Source: Candidatus Thorarchaeota archaeon (GTDB taxonomy: Archaea > Asgardarchaeota > Thorarchaeia > Thorarchaeales > Thorarchaeaceae). Taken from it: a stretch of DNA of 64,000 bases. The stretch lies in contig JAEOUN010000095.1 of the NCBI GenBank assembly GCA_016839245.1, positions 1 through 64,000 of the forward strand, read 5' to 3'. The position numbers and the translations under genes are program-made. The notes under the pieces are model-generated. The model had not been told where the DNA came from and did not search any database. It worked only from the letters and a program-made list of their open reading frames with translations. Position 1 is the stretch's first letter. Each line of letters opens with the position of its first letter. Shown in pieces: positions 1 to 8,767 of the stretch.

Positions 1-446
1 AGATAGTCTTCTTTGTTTGGAGTAGATGAAGTATTATCTAATAACTGCACGATTCCTCTAGTGTATAATTTTTACAATTCAGGCACTTTGAAAAATTATT
101 AGAAACTTATGAATACCATTTCACCATAATTAGATAATTTTAATGTCTATTTAGTGTATCAAAGGATTTAGAGTGTCTGAAAAATTTAAAATGACTTGTA
201 TAGAATGTTTCTACTGGTCTCAAAACATATGTATTCTTTTAATTCAGTATTAATCCTGCAGATATGTTTGAGTGAACTGCTGTAGGATGCAAGATGATGT
301 TAAAAGACAAAAAAGAATGCAAGGAAAACCCTGCCAGAATAAAGAAACCTCAAGTCTTGTTTGATGAGAATGTCACTAGGTTCGAATTTGCGAGAATATA
401 CTATGATGGACCATAGATTCAAAGAGAATAACATGAGGACAAGTCA
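1..446. other. AT-rich intergenic stretch at left edge
   Basis: No convincing gene, tRNA or strong hairpin is visible in the first 446 bases. The sequence is AT-rich with runs typical of archaeal promoter DNA. The only open frame worth naming is a 40-codon one at 294..416, listed separately. A GGTTCGAAT string near 379 resembles a tRNA T-loop, but the flanks cannot form the stem. Confidence 0.6.
294..416 (+). CDS. possible 40-residue peptide
   Basis: A short frame begins with two consecutive ATG codons and ends at TAG 414-416. It encodes a basic, lysine-rich 40-residue peptide with no recognisable motif. A weak purine-rich GGATG element lies just upstream. It sits 30 bp before the TPR gene in the same direction, so it could be a leader peptide or chance. 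Evidence is codon continuity only. Confidence 0.2.
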   Translation: MMLKDKKECKENPARIKKPQVLFDENVTRFEFARIYYDGP

Positions 447-965
447 ATGGTTGGATCTGAGGTTGAAGATGCGAGTATCTTGAGGAATTTTCATGAAGTG
501 ATGTTGAAAGCTACCACAATGCCTGATGATACAGGTACTTCCTCCAATCAACAGTCCTTCAATCCAGAATACGCATGTCTTCGTTCAATGATGCTTGAAC
601 CTCAGAATCCGACCATGTGGAACTCCTTGGCTCTTGTATATATGATGACTGGGCAAGTAACCGATGCTCTTGAAGCCATAGAGAGGTCTCTTGACTTCGA
701 TACAGGAAATGCATGGACTTGGTCTATATGGGGCGACATTCTTTATCAGATTGATGATTTTGTTCAATCTGAGCGTGCTTATCGGATGGCATTTGAGTTG
801 GGTGCAAGAGAGTCGCATATTTTGTTTCGACTCATGCAAAGATGTCGTCTGAGAGGTAACATGTTAGACGCACTCGGGATGTTAGAAATTCTTCTCCCTC
901 TCTACCCCGATAATCAAGAATTATGGGATCAATATACTGCTGTTTTTACTTCAACGAAATTGTGA
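447..965 (+). CDS. TPR-repeat protein
   Basis: This 172-residue protein carries about three tetratricopeptide repeats from about residue 45 to 160. The typical TPR pattern is visible, for example W-x2-L-A-x-V-Y near residues 58-66 and A-L-E-A-I-E-R-S-L at the end of the first repeat. TPRs are protein-protein docking scaffolds; the partner is unknown. The first 40 residues look disordered. There is no signal peptide, so it is probably cytosolic. It stands alone, 235 bp before a RecA-like gene in the same direction. Three further TPR proteins occur in this window (21079, 27856 and 32988). ATG 447 is chosen because no stronger upstream start exists. Confidence 0.75.
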   Translation: MVGSEVEDASILRNFHEVMLKATTMPDDTGTSSNQQSFNPEYACLRSMMLEPQNPTMWNSLALVYMMTGQVTDALEAIERSLDFDTGNAWTWSIWGDILYQIDDFVQSERAYRMAFELGARESHILFRLMQRCRLRGNMLDALGMLEILLPLYPDNQELWDQYTAVFTSTKL

Positions 966-1146
966 ACTGATGTTTCAATTTTCAATCTGGCTGTCTGTCC
1001 GAAAACTTATGCGACGACTCCATAGCTAAATAGAATTAGTACATCTCCATGGTTAATAATGCCATATCTCCTTCAAATGGATTCATTCAGATTTGTAATG
1101 TCAAAGTGTATCTTTTATCGGTATTATGTCATTATTGCATACCAAA

Positions 1147-1193
1147 TCCCACTAGATGAATTTCAACTATGTATTATTGATTTCCTAGTGGGA
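1147..1193 (+). promoter_or_regulatory. 9-bp inverted repeat before the RecA-like gene
   Basis: TCCCACTAG at 1147-1155 is perfectly complementary to CTAGTGGGA at 1185-1193, with 29 nt between. The right arm ends 7 nt before ATG 1201 and overlaps where the ribosome binding site should be. Either an RNA hairpin masks the start, or the two arms are half-sites of an operator. No T-run follows, so it is not a terminator. Confidence 0.45.
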
Positions 1194-1200
1194 TAAAACA

Positions 1201-1956
1201 ATGAAATACAAATCTGGATTTCAGACTGCTGATTCGTTTAATCGTGAGGTAGTCGGAACTGGTGTTCCAGCAATGAATCGACTACTTAATGGTGGTTATG
1301 AGAGAGGCCTGATTCACCTGTTCTATGGTGATTCTATCATTCATGAAGACTTTCTTCGAGCTGCTGTCTGGGCTCAAGTTTCTAAAGAGAATGGCGGAAT
1401 GGAAAGTCCCGTCATTATTATTGATAGCTCAAATATGATCGACACCATCAAACTAACTGACTATGCATCAGAGTATGATCTTGAGATTGAATCAGTTATG
1501 GATAACATCTTTGTTTCACGAGCCTTCAACTCCTCTCAAACCTATGATTTGATTGTTCACCAACTAGACAAGTTTCTTGAACATGTTCATGCAAAACTTC
1601 TCATAATTCCGGGGTTACCTGATTTGTTTTTTCAGGAAGGATATGACGCAGAGAAAGCACAGCAAATCACACATATGGCTGCACGGTTAATGGTGCGTTC
1701 TCTTGAATCTAATTTGGTCACTCTCATTAGTACTGGACACCAAGCTTGTGTTAGAAGAAACCCATTTGTTAGTAGAACTCTCGCCAGCAACGCACAGATT
1801 CACATATTTGTTGAATGTACGCCAATGCGAGTCACATATTCGCTTACCAAGCATCCACATCTTCCAACCAGGACCGAATCTCGCATGATACGTGAAAATC
1901 GCTTTGGAGTTACATTACCTTTAGATCATTACTTTGACAACTTACACACTACCTGA
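1201..1956 (+). CDS. RadA/RadB-like RecA-family paralog lacking Walker A
   Basis: The 251-residue product has the overall layout of archaeal RadB/KaiC-type RecA-fold proteins. It opens with VVGTGVPAMNRLLNGGYERG (residues 17-36), the conserved segment that normally precedes the P-loop. Where RadB has GPPGSGKT this protein has YGDSIIHED (about residues 42-50), so the Walker A lysine and Thr/Ser are absent. The Walker B region (KLLIIPGLPDLFF) lacks the usual Asp. Known RadB paralogs help RadA recombinase; this copy probably cannot hydrolyse ATP and may be a regulatory or structural partner. No repair gene is adjacent. It could also be a divergent KaiC-like protein. Confidence 0.65.
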   Translation: MKYKSGFQTADSFNREVVGTGVPAMNRLLNGGYERGLIHLFYGDSIIHEDFLRAAVWAQVSKENGGMESPVIIIDSSNMIDTIKLTDYASEYDLEIESVMDNIFVSRAFNSSQTYDLIVHQLDKFLEHVHAKLLIIPGLPDLFFQEGYDAEKAQQITHMAARLMVRSLESNLVTLISTGHQACVRRNPFVSRTLASNAQIHIFVECTPMRVTYSLTKHPHLPTRTESRMIRENRFGVTLPLDHYFDNLHTT

Positions 1957-2052
1957 GCAGTTTTCCTCAATGAAAAATATCGGGAATAAACTGAGAAGAA
2001 ATATATATTCAAGAATTTTGTGATAAAGCTTGAATCTCGTGAGGTTCTAATA

Positions 2053-2244
2053 ATGTCCGACTATAAAAGCATGCTAACTAGAGCTGGAATATCCAGTGGT
2101 GAAGTTTCAATAATCGTTCATAATCTCGAAAAGCTCGAAGGTGCCGGATTCAGAGGAAGACTTGATGATGTTGTGAACAAGGTCATTAAAGACACTTCAT
2201 TTCGATCCTCTTTTATTCGTGATTATAGAGTCGCTATGCGATAG
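2053..2244 (+). CDS. small conserved-looking hypothetical protein
   Basis: This 63-residue protein has an even mix of charged and hydrophobic residues and predicted helices. The frame is open from 2020, but ATG 2053 is preferred because a GAGGT Shine-Dalgarno sits about 8 nt upstream (2040-2045). No family is recognised. It lies about 100 bp after the RecA-like gene on the same strand and may be co-transcribed. There are no cysteines and no membrane segment. Confidence 0.5.
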   Translation: MSDYKSMLTRAGISSGEVSIIVHNLEKLEGAGFRGRLDDVVNKVIKDTSFRSSFIRDYRVAMR

Positions 2245-2296
2245 AATGTTTTTGATGGTATTGTGAAGCAGGACACATACAAGTGGAGTGCTTCCT

Positions 2297-3157
2297 CTAC
2301 CATTTATCAAATCCTAAGTCAATGGCTATCTCTTCAAATATGTCCTTTTCAAGCACATCATCAGATAATCTAAGTGGGTACTTAATTGATGGATCAATTG
2401 CTAATCCTACATCAAGTGTCACCTTTAGAAAATATGTGACATCAAACAATTCTGATTGGAGAGGAAGATGGTATTTCCAATTTTCTCCAATATTCATCTC
2501 TAGCCATCTATCGAATTCATTGTATCCAATTTCAAAAAATTTTCTAACCATCGTTCCGTCATGATTTGGACTTAAACCTCTACAAGATATGGACTCGTGT
2601 CGGATAATCTCACACCTTACTCCTCTGACTCTGCCTCGTTCTTTAACTCTAAAACGTACCTTGATGCCTGAACTCAATCTCAGAACATCTTCTTCTAGCT
2701 CAATCTGCAATTCATCCTCTGATAATGTCGATGGCTCTAATCGATCCGTCTTTTCTATGATTGGTGGCATTTTCTGCATAACTTGAAATGTAACCTTATA
2801 CTTGGGATCAATTGCCCAATCCACCTCAACAACAGCTTCTGCATTGTAATTGATATATCCGTAATATCCTATATAGGTTGGAGGTAGGTTTTTGGGTAGT
2901 TGAATTGAAAACGGTATCGTAGTTGTTCCTTCAGGGAGTGTGCAACCTTCTTTAATTCTATATACCTTACCAATAGTACTCCTATCTTCACTTAAACGAT
3001 TCTCACCTGAATTACACTCTGTATGTTCTTTTCCTCTTATTTTCAAGACAACTCGATTACAGTCAAATGGTTTATCTGTAGTAATGATGACTTTCCCTTC
3101 GAATGCATCACCAGGCATTATTCCATGTCTTTGCAGATCAATACTGATGTTCCTCAA
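2297..3157 (-). CDS. arrestin-fold (Spo0M/arrestin-like) protein
   Basis: The 286-residue product looks like an arrestin N- and C-domain pair. The first half shows the arrestin-N pattern: an early GDAFEGKVIITTDKPF strand pair (residues 16-31), then VVLKIRGKEH, then LPEGTTTIPFSIQLPKNLPP around residue 75-95, then a conserved glycine/tyrosine turn and AEAVVEVDWA. In eukaryotes arrestins and Vps26 sort membrane cargo; bacterial Spo0M shares the fold. It probably acts in the cytosol as a binding protein rather than an enzyme. The frame begins with TTG, preceded by a GATGGGA purine stretch. The histidine phosphatase gene upstream on the same strand is about 100 bp away. No membrane segment is present. 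Confidence 0.7.
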   Translation of the reverse strand: MRNISIDLQRHGIMPGDAFEGKVIITTDKPFDCNRVVLKIRGKEHTECNSGENRLSEDRSTIGKVYRIKEGCTLPEGTTTIPFSIQLPKNLPPTYIGYYGYINYNAEAVVEVDWAIDPKYKVTFQVMQKMPPIIEKTDRLEPSTLSEDELQIELEEDVLRLSSGIKVRFRVKERGRVRGVRCEIIRHESISCRGLSPNHDGTMVRKFFEIGYNEFDRWLEMNIGENWKYHLPLQSELFDVTYFLKVTLDVGLAIDPSIKYPLRLSDDVLEKDIFEEIAIDLGFDKW

Positions 3158-3263
3158 CTATTCCCATCTACGTAAAATTTCTCGCAAATGCAAATTAATT
3201 TTCGCTAAATTCAATACAGGTGGCTCATGATAAAATATTCTTAGGGGGAAAAGAATCAGAAGT

Positions 3264-3986
3264 TTATAGCAATGATGAATTCACTGGTAGTTCTCTGCCT
3301 GTAACAAAAAGGATGGGATTATTACTTCTCAAAGTTACTCCAAGACCACTCAAGAATGGTTCTCTATCTTCCCATTCAAGTGCTCTATCAAAAAACATGC
3401 GTTTTGCTGACATCAAGGAGAGGTCGTGTGTGACATGTATATGCATTTGCGGTTCGGTTAAAGAGAGTAGTCTCCTAAGTGTATCATTCATCAATCTTTC
3501 CTTGAACTCAACAAATGGTTCTATCCCTTCAAATTTCCCATATGCCCATCTGTTTACAAATTCAATCACATTTTCACCATTTGGTTGGAGATTCGTCCAG
3601 ACCTCTTGATTGGAATACTCCGGCCTCACAAGTGTTGGAAGCGGGTCCATATCTATGATTTCTCCTCCATTTTCAGAAAATCCTTGTGCAATTGCTTTTG
3701 CAGTTTCGAAGCATCGCGGAACAATACTGAAGAAAAAATGAGCCTTTAATGAAGTAGGTAATAGTCTTCCAACTTCAAAGGAGAGTTCTTTACCTAATTC
3801 TGTTAATCCTCCTCCAAGCATATCCTTTTGATCTTTTAATACATCTCGATGTGAATGTCTAATCATAAGCATAATTGGTTGATCTGAATTTTGGCTTGCT
3901 GCCCATTTAAGTAAATCTTCTGCACGTGATAGCAATTTTTCTCGTTCACTGTCGGTCATTGAACTCAAGTCCCGAATAACCTCCAT
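3264..3986 (-). CDS. histidine phosphatase superfamily protein
   Basis: The 240-residue protein matches the phosphoglycerate-mutase/histidine-phosphatase fold. The phosphohistidine motif is R43-H44-S45-H46-R47 in place of the usual RHG, and the second catalytic histidine lies in HVTHDLSLM (H187-D188). An Arg in SIVPRCFETA (R91) fits the phosphate-pocket Arg. Substrate cannot be read from sequence; members act on phospho-sugars, nucleotides or phosphoproteins. The RHS variant is more common in the acid-phosphatase branch. ATG 3986 is the first start. It is divergent from the 767-residue protein, sharing a 117-bp promoter region, and upstream of the arrestin-like gene on the same strand. Confidence 0.75.
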   Translation of the reverse strand: MEVIRDLSSMTDSEREKLLSRAEDLLKWAASQNSDQPIMLMIRHSHRDVLKDQKDMLGGGLTELGKELSFEVGRLLPTSLKAHFFFSIVPRCFETAKAIAQGFSENGGEIIDMDPLPTLVRPEYSNQEVWTNLQPNGENVIEFVNRWAYGKFEGIEPFVEFKERLMNDTLRRLLSLTEPQMHIHVTHDLSLMSAKRMFFDRALEWEDREPFLSGLGVTLRSNNPILFVTGRELPVNSSLL

Positions 3987-4103
3987 ATAGACTTCTCTCT
4001 TAAATGACTCTGATACTTTGAAAAACCTATTAACACTTCAGGATTACAATCTCATAGATATCTTGGCTAAGAATGCGAGAGTTTCAAAGGGCGTCTATAT
4101 ATC

Positions 4104-6407
4104 TTGCCTGCAAAAACGACAGAGGAATTGATTCGAAGTATAGAGCATCGGATTATCCTACTCCGAATGGTTGCCATTGATGAAGATGATTTTCTTTATG
4201 AACGCGAATTATCCGTTGTGTTTGCAGAGAATTATAATGCCAAGCAGGAATACAAACAGCTTGTGCGAAAAACCGGCAGTATTGACAAAGAAACAAGACA
4301 GATCCTCTTTAGACTAGATGATGAGCGTTCAACCCAGAGTCGTTCAGCTTGGTTGCGAATTCGAAGATTACGACAGAAGCAATTGAGCGAATCAGGGGTG
4401 CAGTTGAGAAAGAAAGCTGCTATCACTATAATTCCAGAATCAATAACGGTTGCCACGACTGAAGTATTCCCCAAGGAAGTGAAAAAGACACTTAGAAATT
4501 TGCCAAAAGGAGAAGTTCTGCCCATTGTTAAGTCAATTACCTCAGAAGCCATTCAAGATAATCTGGATATCACAGATTCTAAAGTTGATTCTCGGCAAAT
4601 GGTATCCATTGAACCATTGACTGAGGAAACCAATCCTGTATCGAAGGATGTCTTTGTCTTTGCAAGTCTTGACATGGTTGGCAACAGATTCGTGTATAAA
4701 ATTACAATAAAGAGCTGCTTGGAATCAGTCATAACTGATATTACCTCTACTATTGTCGCTTATCCAAAAGAGTGTCTCCATATCTCGTCAGATTATGTTA
4801 AAGTCCAACCCAGACTTGAAATGGACACTTTTGTCACAGAGTCGTTTATCTTTACACCAACAAGGGACTGTGTTGAAGGAAATATCGTGGCTGTTGTTTC
4901 TTATGTTGACCATCAGGATGAAGTCCACTCAATTCAAGTGAGTCCATTTGTTATTCGCTCAGTTTGTGATTTACTTCAACCCTACGAAACATCTTTGGAA
5001 GAATATCAAGATGTCTTCCGTTCTCTAGTTGGCGGCGGAAATAAGGTCAATCTGCGATGGAACGCATCTGTTATCCTAGAAAAAGCAACAAAGGTATTGC
5101 CTCTCATGAACTTCTATCTCATTGATGTTCAGAGAGAAATAGTTGATGAACAAGTCTATGGTCAAATTCGAGGATTTGCGCTTGGAAAATACACCAAACG
5201 AAGAGTAGCAGTTCTTATCAAAGTTATAGGTGCTGTAAATACTGACGAATGCGTTGCAGAGGTTGAAGTCTCTGGTGATGATGACGCAATGTTTCCTACA
5301 ACAATAGGAGAGATTGCTGACAAGATTGATGCATGGATTTGTCTTGAGTGTGGTGCAAGATTGAATCCTGATCAAGTGATGGAGCTTGAAGCTGGAGAGA
5401 TTCTAAAATGTCGATACTGCTCCCACACTCTTACATTAGATCTCTATTGCAGAAGTGACCAGAAACCACGCGCACGATCTCTTTCCAGTGTTTCTTCTCT
5501 AGGATTTGAAGGTGCATCCACAGAGTTATCAAAATCAGCGCCTGCATCAACAAGTACTATAACGCAAATGGAAATTGATAGCGCCAAACTCATCAAAGGC
5601 GTTTCTGTGTTTAGAGGATGCGAGCTAGTCGGTGGAAAGTTCGAATATAAGGTCAAGATTAGGAATGATAGCACTTCTGTCATCACGAATGTCGCAGTGA
5701 CCATCGTTGCTTATCCTAGAGATTGTCTTGAGTTAGTGGGTTCTGCTGCAAAGGTCATGTCTCGAATTGAAATTGGTGGTTTTCGCTCACCTGGTTTTGC
5801 ATTTGTTCCAACAAAGGATTGTGTGAAAGGAAGCATCGTTGCCGCTGTAACGTTTATTGATTATCAGGACCATACACACACAATCCATGCAAAACAGTAC
5901 ACTATCAGATCGGTCTGCGACCTACTCAAGCCGCTTCAATCCACACCTGAACAATTCGATTTAACTCTCAAGGATTTTAATGGCACAAGCGAGGAATTCT
6001 CTTTAGATTGGAATCCTGAGGTTTTGTTTCGTCGAGCTGAGCATTATCTTCCATCGCGTAATTTCTATACAATTGATGCATATGCTAACGTTGAGGATGG
6101 TGTATTCAAAGGTACAATCCGAGGATATGCTGAAGGAAAATATACTCAGAATAGAGTAGCTGTCACGATTTCGATTGAAGGCGTTGTAGACGAGAACAAG
6201 GCACTTCTGAGAGTGGCTTCTTTTGGTAGCGATAAAGCAATGTTGCCAATTACTCTAGAAGATTTAAGAAAAGGAATTGATACTTGGGTATGTCTGAATT
6301 GTGGCGCTAGTCTGAATATTGAACAGGTTCGCAGAATTAAGCAGAAAGAAGTCGTTACATGCAGACACTGTGGTCATTCATTGAGTCTGACATTGTATAG
6401 AAAATGA
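4104..6407 (+). CDS. tandem beta-sandwich plus zinc-ribbon protein
   Basis: This 767-residue protein has a charged helical N-terminus (1-110), a linker, and two homologous modules at about 182-450 and 499-767. Each module has a beta-sandwich segment with shared landmarks (TIVAYP, F-x-F-x-PT-x-DCV, IRSVCDLL), an alpha/beta middle with GKYT-x-x-RVAV, and a zinc ribbon. Module A zinc ligands are C413, C416, C436 and C439, and module B has the same CxxC...CxxC spacing. The modules are near-colinear, so the gene arose by internal duplication. The beta-sandwich loosely resembles adaptin/COP appendage domains; that is a guess. There is no transmembrane segment. The frame starts at TTG 4104. Function unknown. 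Confidence 0.7.
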   Translation: MPAKTTEELIRSIEHRIILLRMVAIDEDDFLYERELSVVFAENYNAKQEYKQLVRKTGSIDKETRQILFRLDDERSTQSRSAWLRIRRLRQKQLSESGVQLRKKAAITIIPESITVATTEVFPKEVKKTLRNLPKGEVLPIVKSITSEAIQDNLDITDSKVDSRQMVSIEPLTEETNPVSKDVFVFASLDMVGNRFVYKITIKSCLESVITDITSTIVAYPKECLHISSDYVKVQPRLEMDTFVTESFIFTPTRDCVEGNIVAVVSYVDHQDEVHSIQVSPFVIRSVCDLLQPYETSLEEYQDVFRSLVGGGNKVNLRWNASVILEKATKVLPLMNFYLIDVQREIVDEQVYGQIRGFALGKYTKRRVAVLIKVIGAVNTDECVAEVEVSGDDDAMFPTTIGEIADKIDAWICLECGARLNPDQVMELEAGEILKCRYCSHTLTLDLYCRSDQKPRARSLSSVSSLGFEGASTELSKSAPASTSTITQMEIDSAKLIKGVSVFRGCELVGGKFEYKVKIRNDSTSVITNVAVTIVAYPRDCLELVGSAAKVMSRIEIGGFRSPGFAFVPTKDCVKGSIVAAVTFIDYQDHTHTIHAKQYTIRSVCDLLKPLQSTPEQFDLTLKDFNGTSEEFSLDWNPEVLFRRAEHYLPSRNFYTIDAYANVEDGVFKGTIRGYAEGKYTQNRVAVTISIEGVVDENKALLRVASFGSDKAMLPITLEDLRKGIDTWVCLNCGASLNIEQVRRIKQKEVVTCRHCGHSLSLTLYRK

Positions 6408-6427
6408 TCGTATGCACTAACAATTAG

Positions 6428-6649
6428 TTATAGATTTGAATTTCGAAATTGGACCTTGTATCCATCATGCGTAACACGCACTCTTGCTTCAAGTTTAAAA
6501 ACTTCACAAAAGCGAAGTGCATTAGTAACATCATCATAGTTCTTTGCATCATATAGGATGGTTGACCATTCATTCTTTTCATGTCCAATCGCGTTGTCAA
6601 TTGCTTGTATCTTTTGTTTGCAATACCCGTCTGGACAGTCTGAGGTCAT
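6428..6649 (-). CDS. small hypothetical protein behind a GC-rich hairpin
   Basis: The 73-residue product starts at ATG 6649, directly preceded by AAAAAAAGGG, and has two early cysteines (DCPDGYC). The rest looks like a small alpha/beta fold ending in a KVQF strand. No family is recognised. It is convergent with the 767-residue gene (20 bp between stops). Its 5' side carries the perfect 8-bp hairpin at 6660-6702, which would be in its leader. Confidence 0.5.
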   Translation of the reverse strand: MTSDCPDGYCKQKIQAIDNAIGHEKNEWSTILYDAKNYDDVTNALRFCEVFKLEARVRVTHDGYKVQFRNSNL

Positions 6650-6659
6650 CCCTTTTTTT

Positions 6660-6702
6660 CGCGCTCCAAGTGCTTAATGGTCCCGGCATTGGCAGGAGCG
6701 CG
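6660..6702 (-). promoter_or_regulatory. GC-rich stem-loop in a leader
   Basis: CGCGCTCC at 6660-6667 pairs exactly with GGAGCGCG at 6695-6702. An inner AGTGC/GCATT pairing extends the stem on the plus strand. The loop is 27 nt if only the outer stem forms. On the minus strand the hairpin ends 10 nt before the ATG of the 73-residue gene. No T-run follows on either strand, so an intrinsic terminator is unlikely; a leader element or small structured RNA is possible. Confidence 0.45.
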
Positions 6703-6826
6703 AATTTCGATGTAGTTATAGTGGTTTCGGTCTGTAACCTCTTTTTGGGGGTGAGATTTATTGTAAATATGGTGCCTCAGTTAATCACCTGATACTTTAT
6801 GAACTTCCTTCATCGAACCAGTACCA

Positions 6827-8767
6827 TCATTGAGCAGTTGCTTTTTGTTTTTCATCAATTACTTTTGCCAAGATCCACATTGGAAGAATTGCAATGGTAG
6901 CAATTAGCCCAATGGACACTGTACATATTCCTGTTAGACACATATTTAGGTAATTAATCGCAAGCACAAGTGGACCTAGTAGGATGAGAATAACTAGTAA
7001 GGAGTCAACTTTTTCTAGATACTCAAAAGAAAGCACACTTCTTTTGTATACAATCTCATAGACTAGATATCCTACTGGGAGCCAGTACAGTCCTCCAAGT
7101 AATATGAGATTAGGATGAAGATAACTACTTGGAGCAATTGTAATTGAACTGCCAGTTGAACCCCACAGTGTCATCAAAATGGGAACAAAGACATTACCAT
7201 AGATTAGCGTTTCAGGATTAGCGCTTGTAAGCATTCTGTAGTTAATCCACGGTGTAAATATACTCACCAGAATTGTAGCAAGTGGAAGAAGGCTTGGTTG
7301 AATTTTTGGTTTAGTCCATTTCTTATTCTCATATATTGTCAGCAATATAATACCTATAATGCAGATGACTGAAATGACTTGAATAATAAATCCGGCATCA
7401 AAGATGAAACCAAGGACTTCAAAGTCCGAGAAGTTTATCGTTACTAGAATATTTGATTCAGCTGATTTTGTTATTCTTGTTGAAAATTGATTCTGCAAGG
7501 AAAAAACACGTTGCATCTCATCTATCTGGCGGGAGTTGTATTGTAGTGGGCTCACTTTTATTGTGAAGTTTGTCACTATAGGTAAGTAGAGATATTCTTC
7601 CGGTGAAATAGGATAATCAATATAATAAAATTCGGATCCATCAGTACTATCTATTTCGATACGAGTGTATGCAAAAATAGGACTAATGGTAATGAAAAGT
7701 CGCACAGCTTGGATTCTTATCAGTATAGTCACTGCATTATCCGCAGAAACAGTGATTGTGATATTGATGCCTGCAATAATTGAGTCTAATCCAAAAGAAG
7801 AATCGATTTTTCCCCAACCTGCCACACCACTATATACTCCCTCCTTGAGATAGAATGTTTCATTTGTCTTTCGAATAAGCAGTAGACCTGGATTATTCTC
7901 ATCTTCAGTGTGATTTAGCCATACTACTGGTTGGTACGTATAATAATGAAATACTGTTGGGCTATCCCATCCTTCACGTAAAATTCCTCCCAGCCGATCG
8001 GTATATTCGTTCGAAACTAAGCTTTCACCATCTGGCGCTTGTATATCGATGGTTATGGGGTAAAGGTCCTCATTGGATATTGCAGTAATTCTAACTTCCT
8101 CAATGACAACTTCAGACTTCACTTGAGAAGTGATAGTAACAACAATGACGCACTCTGCTGATAGTCCCTGAGTGATTTCTCTGATGTGACTAAGACTGGG
8201 AGTTAATGATATTACATTCTGCATTTTTGTATCAAGCTCAATACCAGTTTCATTAGCTGCAGAAAATTCGTAACTTGAGGGATCTTTAAACATCACACTT
8301 AGATTGATTACTGCCGAGCCACTAATGGTTCTCACCTTAACTGCGACTTCTACCTCAGAATAATTCATTACGGGAAGAATGGGCATGCCTCTGAATATAG
8401 CCTCAGAATCGAAATAATTGTCTCCATACTTGTGATACCCTTCAAGTATTACATGAATCCCGTCGCTTTTCTGATATACTGAATCAATACCTTTACGATC
8501 CATTACTGACTGATAGTGACCATCATCAAGTACCCAATCAGCATCACTGTCAAGGACATTCCCATTATAGACTGTAATATTTCTTTCAGGGGTATGCGTT
8601 TGATTAATAATGGAATATCCTGTTCCTCCCGTGATTGAGTCAGTTTCGGAAACATAGAATACTGGCGATTGATTGACAGCAATCGTTGAAGATATTAAAG
8701 GACTCAGAACGATAAGAAGAATTAATGCTCCAAGCATAAATATCCGTATTTTATGTTTTGGTATCAT
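6827..8767 (-). CDS. large membrane-anchored surface protein
   Basis: The 646-residue protein has an N-terminal hydrophobic segment (about residues 8-30, ending SSTIAVN) that serves as signal peptide or anchor. About 420 residues of beta-rich extracellular sequence follow, with many NxS/T sites. At least five hydrophobic segments lie between about residue 465 and 640. The tail ends with a short charged cytoplasmic end. No known domain is recognised. Its size and topology fit an archaeal envelope protein that places a large ectodomain outside. It is divergent from another secreted giant at 9141, and the shared 370-bp region holds a 32-bp direct repeat. Confidence 0.65.
   Translation of the reverse strand: MIPKHKIRIFMLGALILLIVLSPLISSTIAVNQSPVFYVSETDSITGGTGYSIINQTHTPERNITVYNGNVLDSDADWVLDDGHYQSVMDRKGIDSVYQKSDGIHVILEGYHKYGDNYFDSEAIFRGMPILPVMNYSEVEVAVKVRTISGSAVINLSVMFKDPSSYEFSAANETGIELDTKMQNVISLTPSLSHIREITQGLSAECVIVVTITSQVKSEVVIEEVRITAISNEDLYPITIDIQAPDGESLVSNEYTDRLGGILREGWDSPTVFHYYTYQPVVWLNHTEDENNPGLLLIRKTNETFYLKEGVYSGVAGWGKIDSSFGLDSIIAGINITITVSADNAVTILIRIQAVRLFITISPIFAYTRIEIDSTDGSEFYYIDYPISPEEYLYLPIVTNFTIKVSPLQYNSRQIDEMQRVFSLQNQFSTRITKSAESNILVTINFSDFEVLGFIFDAGFIIQVISVICIIGIILLTIYENKKWTKPKIQPSLLPLATILVSIFTPWINYRMLTSANPETLIYGNVFVPILMTLWGSTGSSITIAPSSYLHPNLILLGGLYWLPVGYLVYEIVYKRSVLSFEYLEKVDSLLVILILLGPLVLAINYLNMCLTGICTVSIGLIATIAILPMWILAKVIDEKQKATAQ

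Noticed and set aside
370..395. GGTTCGAAT string like a tRNA T-loop
   Set aside because: The flanking bases cannot form the five-pair T-stem and no acceptor stem or anticodon arm fits.
1070..1110. AAGGAGAT followed by ATG on the minus strand
   Set aside because: The frame closes after eight codons, so it is not a gene.
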